64,000 bases of DNA, from the NCBI RefSeq assembly GCF_013362815.1, contig NZ_JABFVK010000004.1:87216-151215 (forward strand), in the 5' to 3' direction. Source of the stretch: Hamadaea sp. GTDB lineage: Bacteria > Actinomycetota > Actinomycetes > Mycobacteriales > Micromonosporaceae. Every line of letters starts with the position of its first letter. Positions within the stretch are counted from its first letter, which is position 1. A program made the translations under genes and the position numbers. The notes under the pieces are model-generated. The model had not been told where the DNA came from, searched no databases, and was given only the letters and a program-made list of their open reading frames with translations. Positions 38,602 to 48,061 of this stretch are shown here, piece by piece.

Positions 38602-38675
38602 GCGGGCGTAGCTCAATGGTAGAGCCTCAGTCTTCCAAACTGATTACGGGAGTTCGATTCTCCTCGCCCGCTCCA
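38602..38675 (+). tRNA. tRNA-Gly (anticodon TCC)
   Basis: The acceptor stem GCGGGCG (38602-38608) pairs with CGCCCGC (38665-38671), and the CCA end is encoded (38673-38675). The anticodon loop CTTCCAA gives anticodon TCC, which reads GGA/GGG. The D-arm (AGCTCAATGGTAGAGC) and T-arm (GTTCGATTC) are normal. A -10-like TAGTAT lies at 38566-38571. Confidence 0.96.
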
Positions 38676-38722
38676 CGCATGAGGCCCAGGTCACTGACCT
38701 GGGCCTCTTTGCCATTTGCGAG

Positions 38723-39856
38723 CTACAGCGCGGCGACGAACTCGCGTACGTCGCCGATGTAGAGATCGGTTGCTTCGTGGGCCGCGTAGTGACCACCGGC
38801 GTTGCGCGGACCGCCCTTCGGGAGGCCGGCGTCGTACTTGCGCCAGTGGACGAGGTTCGCGTGGTCCCGCTCGACCAGTGGCCGAATCGACTGGAAATCA
38901 CCGGCGAAGATGGCCACGCCGAGGGGCGCGGTGGTCTGGCCTTCCGGCTTCTCCTCGGTGTGCGCGTCTTCGTAGTAGAAGCGGATCGCGGAGCCGGAAG
39001 TGCCGGTCAGCCAGTAGATCGCGGTGTTGGCGATGACGAAGTCCGGGTCGAGCGACTCGCCCATCAGCTGTGCGTTCCAGGCGAGCAGGCCGACCGGCGA
39101 GTCGGCGAGCGCGAAGGCGAGCGTCTGCGGCTGCTGCGAATGCAGGGTGTTGAAGGAGAACATGCTTTCGTAGAACCACTGCAAGTGCTGAAGAGCGGCG
39201 TAGTCCTCGGGGCCGAAGGTCGCGAACTCCGCCGAGTCGCCGGAGGGGAACGAGAAGGCCTGCGTGACGTGTACTCCGATCACCTTCTCCGGCGCAACGC
39301 GGCCCATCTCCGGCGCGATCATCGAACCGGCGTCGTTGCCCGCCGCGACATAGCGCTCGTATCCGAGGCGGTCCATCAGTTCGACCCAGGCCCGGGCCGT
39401 GCGGAAGCGGTTCCATCCAGCGGAGCGGGTCGGTCCGGAGAAGCCGAAACCAGGAAGCGACGGGACCACCAGGTGGAACGCCGGCACGGAGTCGTCGGCG
39501 GGGTTCGTCAGCGGCTCGATGACGTCCAGGAACTCCACGATCGAGCCCGGCCAGCCGTGCGTGAGGATCATCGGCGTCGCGTCCTCGCGCGGTGAGCGTA
39601 CGTGGAGGAAGTGGATGTCCTCGCCGTCGATCTCGGTCAAGAACTGCGGGTACGCGTTGAGCCGAGCCTCCAGCGCCCGCCAGTCGAACTGCGCCTGCCA
39701 GTGCTCCACGAGTGTGCGTACGCGGTTGTCGGTCATGCCGTAGGAACCGTCGGCGTCGGGCAGCTCGTTCGGCCAGATGATCCGGTCGAGGCGGGCGGCG
39801 AGGTCGTCCAGCTGCGCCTGCGGGACGTCGATGCGGAAGGGGCGGATCGCGGTCAT
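38723..39856 (-). CDS. Epoxide hydrolase family protein
   Basis: 377 residues from ATG 39856; the longer frame to 39991 is not supported. The N-terminal epoxide hydrolase (EHN) domain is FRIDVPQAQLDDLAARLDR. An alpha/beta-hydrolase domain follows with the oxyanion motif THGWPGS and a nucleophile elbow in VAAGNDAGSM (catalytic Asp). It should open epoxide rings, possibly in detoxification or xenobiotic use. Two matching operator-like sites precede it (39875-39923). Confidence 0.92.
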   Translation of the reverse strand: MTAIRPFRIDVPQAQLDDLAARLDRIIWPNELPDADGSYGMTDNRVRTLVEHWQAQFDWRALEARLNAYPQFLTEIDGEDIHFLHVRSPREDATPMILTHGWPGSIVEFLDVIEPLTNPADDSVPAFHLVVPSLPGFGFSGPTRSAGWNRFRTARAWVELMDRLGYERYVAAGNDAGSMIAPEMGRVAPEKVIGVHVTQAFSFPSGDSAEFATFGPEDYAALQHLQWFYESMFSFNTLHSQQPQTLAFALADSPVGLLAWNAQLMGESLDPDFVIANTAIYWLTGTSGSAIRFYYEDAHTEEKPEGQTTAPLGVAIFAGDFQSIRPLVERDHANLVHWRKYDAGLPKGGPRNAGGHYAAHEATDLYIGDVREFVAAL

Positions 39857-39874
39857 GACAGCCTCCACGTGGAG

Positions 39875-39923
39875 CGGAATGTTTCGTTCCGTTTCAGCAT
39901 AGCAGAACGGAATGATCTGTTCC
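39875..39923. promoter_or_regulatory. Duplicated operator-like site upstream of the epoxide hydrolase gene
   Basis: The motif CGGAATG-N5-TTCC occurs twice in direct orientation, at 39875-39890 and 39908-39923, 33 bp apart (about three helical turns). Each half also reads as a partial palindrome (GGAA/TTCC). This fits a TetR- or MarR-type regulator encoded elsewhere. Confidence 0.5.
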
Positions 39924-39950
39924 AGTCCTTGAGCGGACTGGTCTTGGCGA

Positions 39951-40634
39951 TCACGCCCAGGCCTGGGATCCTTCGAGCTGGACGAGCACACCGCTGGTGG
40001 GAGACCGCCGGACGCTCACGCAGAGAACGCGTTGATCGATGAACCAGCCGAGCTTCCGGCAGTCCGATCCGTCGCTGTCCAGATTCCAGCCACGCCCAGC
40101 GAGATGGTCGCGAAGCTGTCGCTCGACCTCGTCGTCGGAGTCGCCTGACGTGCTGCTGATGACGATCCTGCGCAGGCATACCGCCATGCCGCAGTCATCG
40201 CCGCTGTCGGAGGCCACCCGTAAACCGCCTGGCAACGGCAGTAGAACTCCGGTACTGGTGTGAAGTTCCTCCGTGTCGACCATGAAAAGCATGGCTGGTA
40301 CGCAGAGGCACAGGATTCCCGCCATGTGCACGCTGAGGAGGATGTAGACCGCCTTCGCCGTCGCGGCCGGCTTCGTTGCTCGGAGAAAGCGTCGCTCTAC
40401 GCCGCGGCCGGCGAGGATGACCACGAGAGCGACGACCGGGTACGCGAACAGCAGGTCCGTGCCACCAGGGAAGGGAAGTCCCCGAGCCAGCCCGAGGACG
40501 ATCCCGATCGGCACGAGAAGAAGCGCGATACCGACGGCGAATCCGACTGATCGGGTGCGGGCGATCAGCGCCCAGCAGAGGATCGGGAGAAGCACCGTGA
40601 AGAGCGCGACTAGGGCGAGGTCGGTGAGCCGCAT
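39951..40634 (-). CDS. Membrane protein of unknown function
   Basis: 227 residues. Four hydrophobic helices occupy residues 1-125 (for example LALVALFTVLLPILCWALIA; VYILLSVHMAGILCLCVPAM). The extracytoplasmic-like C-terminal domain contains four Cys residues that could form disulfides. No family is recognised. It is adjacent to, and tandem with, a second small membrane protein gene. Confidence 0.75.
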   Translation of the reverse strand: MRLTDLALVALFTVLLPILCWALIARTRSVGFAVGIALLLVPIGIVLGLARGLPFPGGTDLLFAYPVVALVVILAGRGVERRFLRATKPAATAKAVYILLSVHMAGILCLCVPAMLFMVDTEELHTSTGVLLPLPGGLRVASDSGDDCGMAVCLRRIVISSTSGDSDDEVERQLRDHLAGRGWNLDSDGSDCRKLGWFIDQRVLCVSVRRSPTSGVLVQLEGSQAWA

Positions 40635-40653
40635 CCGGGCATGGTAGGCCGAT

Positions 40654-40941
40654 CTACCAGACCTTGAGGTTGACCGCGTCCTCGATCTGGTAGTCGATGA
40701 ACTGACCGTACGGCATGTCCAACTCGTACTTGGCGTAGTAGTTCATCGGCATGATGAGTGCCATTGACAGCCCAACCAAGCCCACCACGACGTAGCCGAG
40801 CGGCGGGTAGAACGCTGTGCCGAGCAGGGCGACGATGATCAGCGGTGCCAGCCGAAGTCCCCAAAGCGACGCTCGATACATCCACATTGTGCGGAGGTCG
40901 CGGATGGTGTCCACGGCACCAAGGTAAGCGGTTGCCGCCAC
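40654..40941 (-). CDS. Small membrane protein of unknown function
   Basis: 95 residues with two hydrophobic helices (APLIIVALLGTAFYPPLGYV and VVGLVGLSMALIMPMNYYA). An internal GTG at 40914 is an alternative start. It lies 19 bp upstream of the 227-residue membrane protein gene, so they may be one operon. No family is recognised. Confidence 0.65.
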   Translation of the reverse strand: MAATAYLGAVDTIRDLRTMWMYRASLWGLRLAPLIIVALLGTAFYPPLGYVVVGLVGLSMALIMPMNYYAKYELDMPYGQFIDYQIEDAVNLKVW

Positions 40942-40999
40942 TCGAAGATCCGGCGGGCGCTGCCGGTTCGCGCCCCGGCGGCTGGTAGGCGGGCGCTGC

Positions 41000-41055
41000 C
41001 ATGATCAGGGTCATTTCTGGGGCGCCATCACAGCAGAGATTTGACCCTGATCATG
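41000..41055. repeat. 14 bp GATC palindrome
   Basis: Arms CATGATCAGGGTCA (41000-41013) and its complement (41042-41055) are perfect, with a 28 nt loop. It sits between divergent genes, upstream of the arabinose operon. The rest of the 40942-41290 gap holds the chvE promoter and operators. Confidence 0.75.
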
Positions 41056-41169
41056 ACGGAGCCCACGATCAGCGGAAGTTGGGCGGTGTCATGACGCCCT
41101 GGCGCGGAAACTAGCCGTTGTCGATCTGGTGCGTGTTTCCGTCGTAACTCAACCGTTACCGAATTCCCG

Positions 41170-41269
41170 TTGACCGTGGCCCGGGTCACGGCAAAGGATG
41201 TGAGCGTTAACAACCCCCTTCTACCTCTGGAAACCCCTCCCGATCGCGAACAAATGTGAGCGTTAACAT
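41170..41269 (+). promoter_or_regulatory. chvE promoter with two LacI-family operators
   Basis: A -35-like TTGACC at 41170-41175 and an AAGGAT at 41194-41199 form a plausible promoter. The 15 bp site ATGTGAGCGTTAACA is present at 41198-41212, covering the transcription start, and again at 41254-41268, 56 bp downstream. A matching inverted site lies at the start of araB (46369-46382). The regulator is most likely the LacI-family protein encoded at 45335-46336, inactivated by L-arabinose or a derivative. Confidence 0.8.
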
Positions 41270-41290
41270 CCCCCGTTCCTGAGGAGTGCC

Positions 41291-42415
41291 ATGAAGATCG
41301 CGAAGCTGGCCGTGGCAGCGGCCGGCCTGGTCCTCGCAGCGGGCCTGGCGGCCTGCGGCGACACTACGAAGACGGTCGACCAGCAGTCGAGCGGCGGCGC
41401 CGCCGGGGCTTTGGTCGGCGTCACGATGCCCACCAAGTCCTCGGAGCGGTGGATCCACGACGGCGAGAACCTCAAGAGCCAGCTCGAGGCGCTCGGCTAC
41501 AAGGTGGACCTCCAGTACGCCGAGAATGACATCCCGACGCAGGTCAACCAGATCGAGAACCAGATCACCAAGGGCGCGAAGCTGCTCATCATCGCGTCGA
41601 TCGACGGCACCGCGATCACGACGCAGCTGCAGGAGGCGGCGGACAAGAAGATCCCCGTCATCGCGTACGACCGGCTCATCCGCAAGTCGCCGAACGTGGA
41701 CTACTACGCCACCTTCGACAACTACAAGGTCGGCGTGCAGCAGGCGACCTCGCTGCTCGTCGGGCTGGGCCTGAAGAAGCAGGACGGCACGGACGGCACC
41801 GCGAAGGGCCCGTTCAACATCGAGCTGTTCGCCGGTTCGCCGGACGACAACAACGCGACGTTCTTCTTCAACGGCGCGATGGACACCCTCAAGCCGTACA
41901 TCGACAAGGGCACGCTGGTCGTCAAGAGCGGTGAGACCGACTTCAAGACGGTCGCGATCCTGCGGTGGGACCCGGCGACCGCGCAGCGGCGCATGGAGGA
42001 CCTGCTCACCAAGACGTACTCCAAGGGCGCCAAGGTCCAGGGCGTGCTGTCGCCCTACGACGGTCTGTCGATCGGCATCCTGTCGGCGCTGAAGAGCAAC
42101 GGCTACGGCACCGGCGGTCAGGCGTACCCGATCGTGACCGGCCAGGACGCCGAGGTCGCCTCGGTGAAGTCGATCATCGCCGGTGAGCAGTACGCGACGA
42201 TCTACAAGGACACCCGGGAGCTGGCGAAGGTCACCGTGAAGATGGCCGACGCGGTCCTCAAGGGCGGCAAGCCCGAGGTCAACAACACCAAGGACTACGA
42301 CAACGGCGTGAAGGTCGTCCCGTCCTACCTGCTCGAGCCGGTGGTGGTCTACAAGGACAACTACCAGAAGGCGCTCATCGACACCGGCTACTACACGGCC
42401 GACCAGCTCAAGTAG
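41291..42415 (+). CDS. chvE: Monosaccharide ABC transporter substrate-binding lipoprotein (ChvE-like)
   Basis: 374 residues with a lipoprotein signal peptide; the lipobox is GLAAC, with lipidated Cys at about residue 22. The periplasmic-binding fold (Peripla_BP_4) covers the rest, with sugar-contact motifs such as [16 protein letters not shown] and [20 protein letters not shown] typical of ChvE. ChvE-type receptors bind arabinose, glucose, galactose or xylose. It is first in the chvE-mmsA-mmsB operon. A strong hairpin after the stop codon may raise its expression over the other subunits. Confidence 0.95.
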   Translation: MKIAKLAVAAAGLVLAAGLAACGDTTKTVDQQSSGGAAGALVGVTMPTKSSERWIHDGENLKSQLEALGYKVDLQYAENDIPTQVNQIENQITKGAKLLIIASIDGTAITTQLQEAADKKIPVIAYDRLIRKSPNVDYYATFDNYKVGVQQATSLLVGLGLKKQDGTDGTAKGPFNIELFAGSPDDNNATFFFNGAMDTLKPYIDKGTLVVKSGETDFKTVAILRWDPATAQRRMEDLLTKTYSKGAKVQGVLSPYDGLSIGILSALKSNGYGTGGQAYPIVTGQDAEVASVKSIIAGEQYATIYKDTRELAKVTVKMADAVLKGGKPEVNNTKDYDNGVKVVPSYLLEPVVVYKDNYQKALIDTGYYTADQLK

Positions 42416-42431
42416 TACGACCGTCCGGCCG

Positions 42432-42458
42432 GGCCGGGCCGCGCGACGCGGCCCGGCC
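42432..42458 (+). other. Intercistronic stem-loop between chvE and mmsA
   Basis: A 12 bp all-GC stem (42432-42443 with 42447-42458) with a 3 nt loop. No U-tract follows, and the mmsA ribosome site is just beyond. It probably stabilises the chvE part of the mRNA or terminates partially, giving excess binding protein, as in many ABC operons. Confidence 0.65.
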
Positions 42459-42480
42459 GGGTATGAGCAAGGAGGCCTAC

Positions 42481-44004
42481 GTGATCCTGCAGATGCGGGA
42501 CATCACCAAGACGTTCCCGGGCGTCACCGCCCTCTCCGACGTCAATCTGACGGTACGCCGAGGCGAGATCCACGCGATCTGCGGCGAGAACGGCGCCGGC
42601 AAGTCGACGCTGATGAAGGTGCTGTCCGGGGTGTATCCGCACGGCTCCTACTCGGGTGACATCGAGTTCGACGGGGAGCCGTGCCGGTTCTCCGACATCC
42701 GGAGCAGCGAGCGGCGCGGGATCGTCATCATCCACCAGGAACTGGCGCTGTGCCCGAACCTGTCGATCGAGGAGAACATCTTCCTCGGCAACGAGCGGGC
42801 CAAGAACGGCGTCATCGACTGGATGCGTACGCACGCGGAAGCGGCGGCGTTGCTGGATCGGGTGGGCCTGACCGAGCATCCGGCGACGCTCGCCATGGAT
42901 CTCGGGGTCGGCAAACAGCAGCTGGTCGAGATCGCCAAGGCATTGTCCAAAGAGGTACGCCTCCTGATCCTCGACGAGCCGACCGCCGCGTTGAACGACG
43001 AGGACTCGGCTCACCTGCTCGATCTGCTGCGGGGCCTGCGCGATGAGGGGATCACCTGCGTGATCATCTCGCACAAGCTGAACGAGATCGAGGCGATCGC
43101 CGACTCCGTGACGATTCTGCGCGACGGCCGCACGATCGAGACGCTGGACATGAAGCGCGACAACGTCACCGAGGACCGCATCATCTCGGGCATGGTCGGC
43201 CGCGACCTGGAGCACCGGTTTCCCGAGCATGAGCCGAAGATCGGCGAGGAAGTACTGCGGATCGAGGACTGGACGGTGCACAGCCCGACGCAGCACGGCC
43301 GGGTCGTCGTGGCGGGGGCGAATCTGACGCTGCGCCGCGGGGAGATCGTCGGGCTGGCCGGGCTGATGGGCGCCGGTCGCACCGAGCTCGCGATGAGCGT
43401 CTTCGGCCGCAGTTACGGCATCGGCATCACCGGCCGCGTCTTCAAAGACGGTCGCGAAGTGCACCTGAGGACCGTCCGGGACGCCATCCGCCACGGCATT
43501 GCGTACGCCACGGAAGACCGTAAGCGCTATGGCCTGAACCTGATCGAGGACATCAAGCGCAACGTGTCGGCGGCCGCGCTGACGAAGCTGGCCACCCGGG
43601 GCTGGATCCACGAGAACGAGGAGTACCGCGTCGCCACGGGATTCCAGGCGAGCATGAACATCAAGGCCCCCAACGTCTCGGCTATCACCGGCAAGCTCAG
43701 CGGCGGCAACCAGCAGAAGGTCGTGCTGTCGAAGTGGCTGTTCACCGACGCCGATGTGCTGATCCTGGACGAACCCACCCGCGGCATCGACGTCGGGGCC
43801 AAGTACGAGATCTATTCGATCATCAACCAGATGGCCGATCAGGGCAAAGCGGTGTTGGTGATCTCCTCCGAGCTGCCCGAGCTGCTCGGCATCTGCGATC
43901 GCATCTACGCGATGTCGGCCGGCCGGATCACCGGTCAGGTGACCCGCGCCGAGGCGACCCCCGAGCGGCTCATGCAGTACATGACCAAGGTGAAGGAGCA
44001 ATAG
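42481..44004 (+). CDS. mmsA: Monosaccharide ABC transporter ATP-binding protein
   Basis: 507 residues from GTG 42481, which has AAGGAGG 5 nt upstream; the in-frame ATG at 42463 precedes that site. Two fused ABC domains, as in all CUT2 sugar importers, are present. The first has Walker [10 protein letters not shown] and Walker [12 protein letters not shown]. The second has the degenerate GLMGAGRTE in place of Walker A, then LSGGNQQKV and [15 protein letters not shown]. It energises uptake with MmsB and ChvE. Confidence 0.95.
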   Translation: MILQMRDITKTFPGVTALSDVNLTVRRGEIHAICGENGAGKSTLMKVLSGVYPHGSYSGDIEFDGEPCRFSDIRSSERRGIVIIHQELALCPNLSIEENIFLGNERAKNGVIDWMRTHAEAAALLDRVGLTEHPATLAMDLGVGKQQLVEIAKALSKEVRLLILDEPTAALNDEDSAHLLDLLRGLRDEGITCVIISHKLNEIEAIADSVTILRDGRTIETLDMKRDNVTEDRIISGMVGRDLEHRFPEHEPKIGEEVLRIEDWTVHSPTQHGRVVVAGANLTLRRGEIVGLAGLMGAGRTELAMSVFGRSYGIGITGRVFKDGREVHLRTVRDAIRHGIAYATEDRKRYGLNLIEDIKRNVSAAALTKLATRGWIHENEEYRVATGFQASMNIKAPNVSAITGKLSGGNQQKVVLSKWLFTDADVLILDEPTRGIDVGAKYEIYSIINQMADQGKAVLVISSELPELLGICDRIYAMSAGRITGQVTRAEATPERLMQYMTKVKEQ

Positions 44005-44009
44005 TCACC

Positions 44010-45275
44010 ATGACCAGCGTCGGCCCTACGACCGGCCCGAGCACTGCCGTACCGGTGGCGCCGGAACCTCAGGCCGCGGCACCGGACCGATTCGGTGGCC
44101 GGCTCTTCACGGCGAACCTCCGCCAGAACGGCATCTACATCGCGTTCGCGTTGATCATCGCGCTCTTCGAGATCCTCACGCACGGCGATCTGCTGACCCC
44201 GCAGAACGTGTCGAACCTCGTGGTGCAGAACTCGTACATCCTGATCCTGGCGATCGGGATGATCCTGATCATCATCTCCGGGCACATCGACCTGTCCGCC
44301 GGTTCGGTGGTCGCCGTGACCGGCGCGGTCTCGGCCGTGCTCATGGTCAACAACAACGTACCCTGGCCGATCGCCATCCTCGTCACGCTGCTGGCCGGGG
44401 CGGCCATCGGGGCCTGGCAGGGCTACTGGGTGGCGTACTTCGGGATTCCGGCGTTCATCGTGACACTGGCCGGCATGCTCGTCTTCCGGGCGCTGACCAT
44501 GTCGGTGCTCGGCAACCAAGGCATCGGCCCGTTCCCGGACGAGGTGCGTACGATCGCCAACGGGTTCATGCCGACCTATCTGGGCAACATCGGCCTGGGC
44601 CCGTTGGACGGGGCCGATCTGTTCACCCTCCTGCTCGGACTCGCGCTCGTCGGCGGAATCATCGCCACGCAGTGGCGCGGCCGGGCCGGGCGGGCTCGCT
44701 ACGGGCAGGCCGTCGAGCCGTTCGCGCTGTTCATCACGAAGATCGTCATCGCCGCGTTCGTGGTCATGTTCGTCATCGTCCAGCTCGCGCGGTTCAAGAA
44801 CCTGCCCTGGGTGCTCGTGCTGCTGGCGGTGCTGGTGCTGGGGTATTCGCTGCTCACGAACCGGGCCGTCTTCGGCCGCCAGATCTACGCGATCGGCGGC
44901 AACCTCAACGCCGCCACCCTCTCCGGGATCAAGGTCAAGGCGGTCACCTTCTGGCTGTTCGTCAACATGGGCGTGCTGGCCGCGGTGGCCGGCGTCGTCT
45001 TCGCCGGGCGGCTCAACCAGGCCGGCCCGACCGCCGGCGACGGCTTCGAGCTGGACGCGATCGCGGCCGCCTTCATCGGTGGCGCAGCGGTGCAGGGCGG
45101 CGTCGGCAAGGTGGTCGGCGCGATCACCGGTGGCCTCATCATGGGTGTCATCAACAACGGCATGTCGCTCATCGGCGCGCCGACCGAGCAGGTGATGCTC
45201 TTCAAGGGTCTCGTCCTGCTGGCGGCGGTCGCGTTCGACGTGTTCACCAAGCGGCGGGCCGGAGCCGCGCGCTGA
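44010..45275 (+). CDS. mmsB: Monosaccharide ABC transporter permease
   Basis: 421 residues from ATG 44010, 5 bp after mmsA. A 45-residue polar N-terminus is followed by about ten membrane helices. The CUT2 permease signature is LTPQNVSNLVVQNSYILILA and the coupling loop region is DLSAGSVVAVTGAVSAVLMV. The cytoplasmic linker near residue 230 (WRGRAGRARYGQ) is characteristic of the GguB/MmsB type. Last transporter gene before the regulator. Confidence 0.95.
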   Translation: MTSVGPTTGPSTAVPVAPEPQAAAPDRFGGRLFTANLRQNGIYIAFALIIALFEILTHGDLLTPQNVSNLVVQNSYILILAIGMILIIISGHIDLSAGSVVAVTGAVSAVLMVNNNVPWPIAILVTLLAGAAIGAWQGYWVAYFGIPAFIVTLAGMLVFRALTMSVLGNQGIGPFPDEVRTIANGFMPTYLGNIGLGPLDGADLFTLLLGLALVGGIIATQWRGRAGRARYGQAVEPFALFITKIVIAAFVVMFVIVQLARFKNLPWVLVLLAVLVLGYSLLTNRAVFGRQIYAIGGNLNAATLSGIKVKAVTFWLFVNMGVLAAVAGVVFAGRLNQAGPTAGDGFELDAIAAAFIGGAAVQGGVGKVVGAITGGLIMGVINNGMSLIGAPTEQVMLFKGLVLLAAVAFDVFTKRRAGAAR

Positions 45276-45334
45276 GCGGGCGGTGGACCGGGCCGACGTA
45301 AGATCAACGGAGCATCGGGGGAGGGTGAACGACG

Positions 45335-46336
45335 ATGGCAGAGCAACAGCCGCCGGTCATGGCCGACGTGGCCAAGTTGGCCGGAGTCTCCCATCAGACC
45401 GTCTCCCGCGTGCTCAACGAGCATCGCAACGTGCGCGCGGAAACGCGGGACCGGGTGCTGGCGGCGATCGAGGAGCTGGGCTACCGGCCCAATTCCGCCG
45501 CCCGCACCCTGGTCACCCGCAAGTCGCAGACGCTCGGCGTGGTCAGCTTCGACACCACCCTCTACGGGCCCGCCTCGATGCTGTACGGGATCGAGCAGGC
45601 CGCCCGGTCGGCCAACTATTTCGTCAGCATCGCCAGCCTTCGCTCGATCGATCGCGGGTCGCTGCTGGACGCCGTCGGGCGGCTGCGTGATCAGGCTGTC
45701 GAGGGGATCGTGGTGATCGCCCCGCAGACTCCCGTGGCCGGTGCGTTGGAGGTCGCTGCGTCAGGCGTACCCCTTGTGGGCGTGGCATGTGGTGTCACGG
45801 AGAACGTGCCGACCGTCGGCATCGACCAGCACGGCGGTGGTGAGCTGGCGACGCGCCACCTGCTGGAGCTGGGGCACCGCACGGTGCACCACGTGGCCGG
45901 GCCGTTGCGCTGGCTGGACGCGGTCGGCCGGCTCGAAGGCTGGCGCGCGGAGCTGAAGCGGGCCGGCGCGCCGGTGCCGGAACCCGAGCAGGGCGACTGG
46001 AGCGCGGAGTCCGGGTACGCGGCCGGCCGCAAACTGGCGGCGGACCCCGACGTGACCGCGGTCTTCTGCGCGAACGACCACATGGCGCTGGGCCTGTTGC
46101 GCGCGTTTCACGAGGCCGGGCGATCGGTGCCGGGGGAGGTGAGCGTCGTAGGCTTCGACGACATCCCCGAGACGACGTTCTTCCAGCCGCCGCTGACGAC
46201 GGTACGCCAGGACTTCGGCGAGCTCGGCCGGTTGTCCCTGGGACTGCTGGTGGATCACCTGACCCAGGGCGGCTCGGGGCCACCGGAGCACGTCGAGCTG
46301 CCGCCGACGCTGATCATTCGCGAGAGCACCCGCTGA
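45335..46336 (+). CDS. LacI-family regulator of the arabinose locus
   Basis: 333 residues from ATG 45335, with a GGGAGGG ribosome site. The LacI HTH is MADVAKLAGVSHQTVSRVLN at residues 9-28, with the hinge helix in GYRPNSAARTLVTRKS. The periplasmic-binding-like effector domain follows. It lies between the transporter and catabolic genes. Three copies of TGTGAGCGYTAACA in the locus are its likely operators. It should repress both operons without sugar. AraR-like in function, though not of the GntR-fused AraR type. Confidence 0.92.
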   Translation: MAEQQPPVMADVAKLAGVSHQTVSRVLNEHRNVRAETRDRVLAAIEELGYRPNSAARTLVTRKSQTLGVVSFDTTLYGPASMLYGIEQAARSANYFVSIASLRSIDRGSLLDAVGRLRDQAVEGIVVIAPQTPVAGALEVAASGVPLVGVACGVTENVPTVGIDQHGGGELATRHLLELGHRTVHHVAGPLRWLDAVGRLEGWRAELKRAGAPVPEPEQGDWSAESGYAAGRKLAADPDVTAVFCANDHMALGLLRAFHEAGRSVPGEVSVVGFDDIPETTFFQPPLTTVRQDFGELGRLSLGLLVDHLTQGGSGPPEHVELPPTLIIRESTR

Positions 46337-46363
46337 GAGCCCCTTGACCCCCGAAGGACTGCC

Positions 46364-48061
46364 ATGAATGTTAGCGCTCACAGTTACAAGGATCGTTTTG
46401 TTGTCGGCGTGGACTTCGGCACGCTGTCCGGCCGGGCCGTCGTCGTGCGGGTCTCCGACGGCGCGGAGCTGGGCACCGGCGTCCACGAGTACGCCCACGG
46501 CGTGATCGAGCGCGAGCTGCCCGGAAGCGGGCGCCGGCTGCCACCGGACTGGGCGTTGCAGAGCCCGCAGGACTGGCTGGACGTGCTGCGGATCGCCGTG
46601 CCCGCCGCGCTCGCCGACAGCGGAGTGGACCCTGAGCAGGTGATCGGCATCTCGACCGACTTCACCGCGTGCACCGTCCTGCCGACCACAGTGGACGGTA
46701 CGCCGCTATGCGAGCTGCCGGAGCTGGCCGATCGCCCGCACGCCTGGCCGAAGCTGTGGAAGCACCACGCCGCCCAGAAGCAGGCGGACCGGATCAACCA
46801 GCTCGCCCACGAGCGCGGCGAGCCGTGGATCGCGCGCTACGGCGGCAAGATCTCCTCGGAATGGCAGTACGCCAAGGCGCTCCAGATGCTGGAGGAGGAT
46901 CCCGAGGTCTACGAGCGGGCCGAGCGCTGGATCGAGGCGGCCGACTGGATCGTCTGGCAGCTCACCGGGGTCGAGACCCGCAACGCCTGCACAGCCGGAT
47001 ACAAGGGCATCTTCCAGGACGGCAAGTATCCGTCGGCGGAGTATCTCGCGGCGCTCAATCCTTCCTTTGTGGACTTCACCGCGAAGCTGAGCGACATGCT
47101 CAGCCCGCTGGGCGCGCGGGTGGGCGGGCTGGTCGACATCGGGACCGGGCTGCCGACCGGCATCGCGGTCGCCACCGGCAACGTCGACGCCCACGTCACC
47201 GCCCCGGCTGCGCAGGCGGTCGAGAACGGCCGGCTGCTCGCCATCATGGGCACCTCCACCTGCCACGTCCTCAACGGCGCGGCCCTCGCCGACGTGCCCG
47301 GCATCTGCGGCGTCGTCGACGGCGGGATCACCGAAGGCTCGTACGGGTACGAAGCCGGGCAGAGCGCGGTCGGCGACATCTTCGCCTGGTGGCTGCGGAC
47401 CGGCGTGCCCTCGGCGTACCGGGACGAGGCGACCGCACGCGGCGAGTCGCTGCACGACCTGCTCGGCCGCAAGTCCGCCGAACAACCGGTCGGCTCGCAC
47501 GGGCTCGTCGCTCTCGACTGGATGGGCGGCAACCGGTCGATCCTGGTCGACCACGATCTTTCCGGCGTCATCGCCGGGCTCACCCTGGCGACCCGGCCCG
47601 AGGAGGTCTATCGGGCGCTGCTGGAGGCGACGGCGTACGGGACGCGGGTGATCGTCGAGAACTTCGAGCGCCACGGCATTCCGGTCACCGAGTTCATCGT
47701 CGCCGGTGGGCTCAAGCAGAACGCCCTGCTCATGCAGATCTACGCCGACGTGCTGCGCCGTCCCGTCTCGGTCGCCCGCTCCGACCAGGGCCCCGCCCTC
47801 GGGTCGGCCATCCACGCGGCGGTCGCTGCGGGGGCGTACCCGGACGTGCGGACGGCCGCCGAAGCGATGGGCGGCGTCGAGACCGCGGCGTACCTGCCCG
47901 ATCCGGCCGCCGCCGACGTCTACGACCAGCTCTTCGCGGAATACCGCCTGCTCCACGACACCTTCGGGGGTCAAGGTCTGCTCCATCGCCTGCGGCACAT
48001 CCGCAACACCGCCCTCAGCTCGAACTCGGCCGTCCCGGTCGCGGAAGGAACGCTCCGATGA
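46364..48061 (+). CDS. araB: L-ribulokinase
   Basis: 565 residues from ATG 46364 (GAAGGAC ribosome site). FGGY carbohydrate kinase with the phosphate-1 motif VVGVDFGTLSGRAVVV. It also has the ribulokinase pattern ISTDFTACTVLPTTVDGTPL and the C-terminal ATP-site FIVAGGLKQNALLMQIYADV. It phosphorylates L-ribulose to L-ribulose 5-phosphate. A LacI-type operator lies inside codons 2-7. Its stop overlaps the araD start (ATGA). Confidence 0.96.
   Translation: MNVSAHSYKDRFVVGVDFGTLSGRAVVVRVSDGAELGTGVHEYAHGVIERELPGSGRRLPPDWALQSPQDWLDVLRIAVPAALADSGVDPEQVIGISTDFTACTVLPTTVDGTPLCELPELADRPHAWPKLWKHHAAQKQADRINQLAHERGEPWIARYGGKISSEWQYAKALQMLEEDPEVYERAERWIEAADWIVWQLTGVETRNACTAGYKGIFQDGKYPSAEYLAALNPSFVDFTAKLSDMLSPLGARVGGLVDIGTGLPTGIAVATGNVDAHVTAPAAQAVENGRLLAIMGTSTCHVLNGAALADVPGICGVVDGGITEGSYGYEAGQSAVGDIFAWWLRTGVPSAYRDEATARGESLHDLLGRKSAEQPVGSHGLVALDWMGGNRSILVDHDLSGVIAGLTLATRPEEVYRALLEATAYGTRVIVENFERHGIPVTEFIVAGGLKQNALLMQIYADVLRRPVSVARSDQGPALGSAIHAAVAAGAYPDVRTAAEAMGGVETAAYLPDPAAADVYDQLFAEYRLLHDTFGGQGLLHRLRHIRNTALSSNSAVPVAEGTLR
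46369..46382 (-). promoter_or_regulatory. LacI-family operator inside the araB start
   Basis: Read on the minus strand the site is TGTGAGCGCTAACA, matching TGTGAGCGYTAACA at the chvE promoter. It begins 5 bp after the first base of the araB ATG, so a bound repressor would block elongation (roadblock) or occlude a very close promoter. Confidence 0.8.

Noticed and set aside
42391..44001. Minus-strand 536-codon frame opposite mmsA
   Set aside because: Antisense shadow of the ABC ATPase gene.
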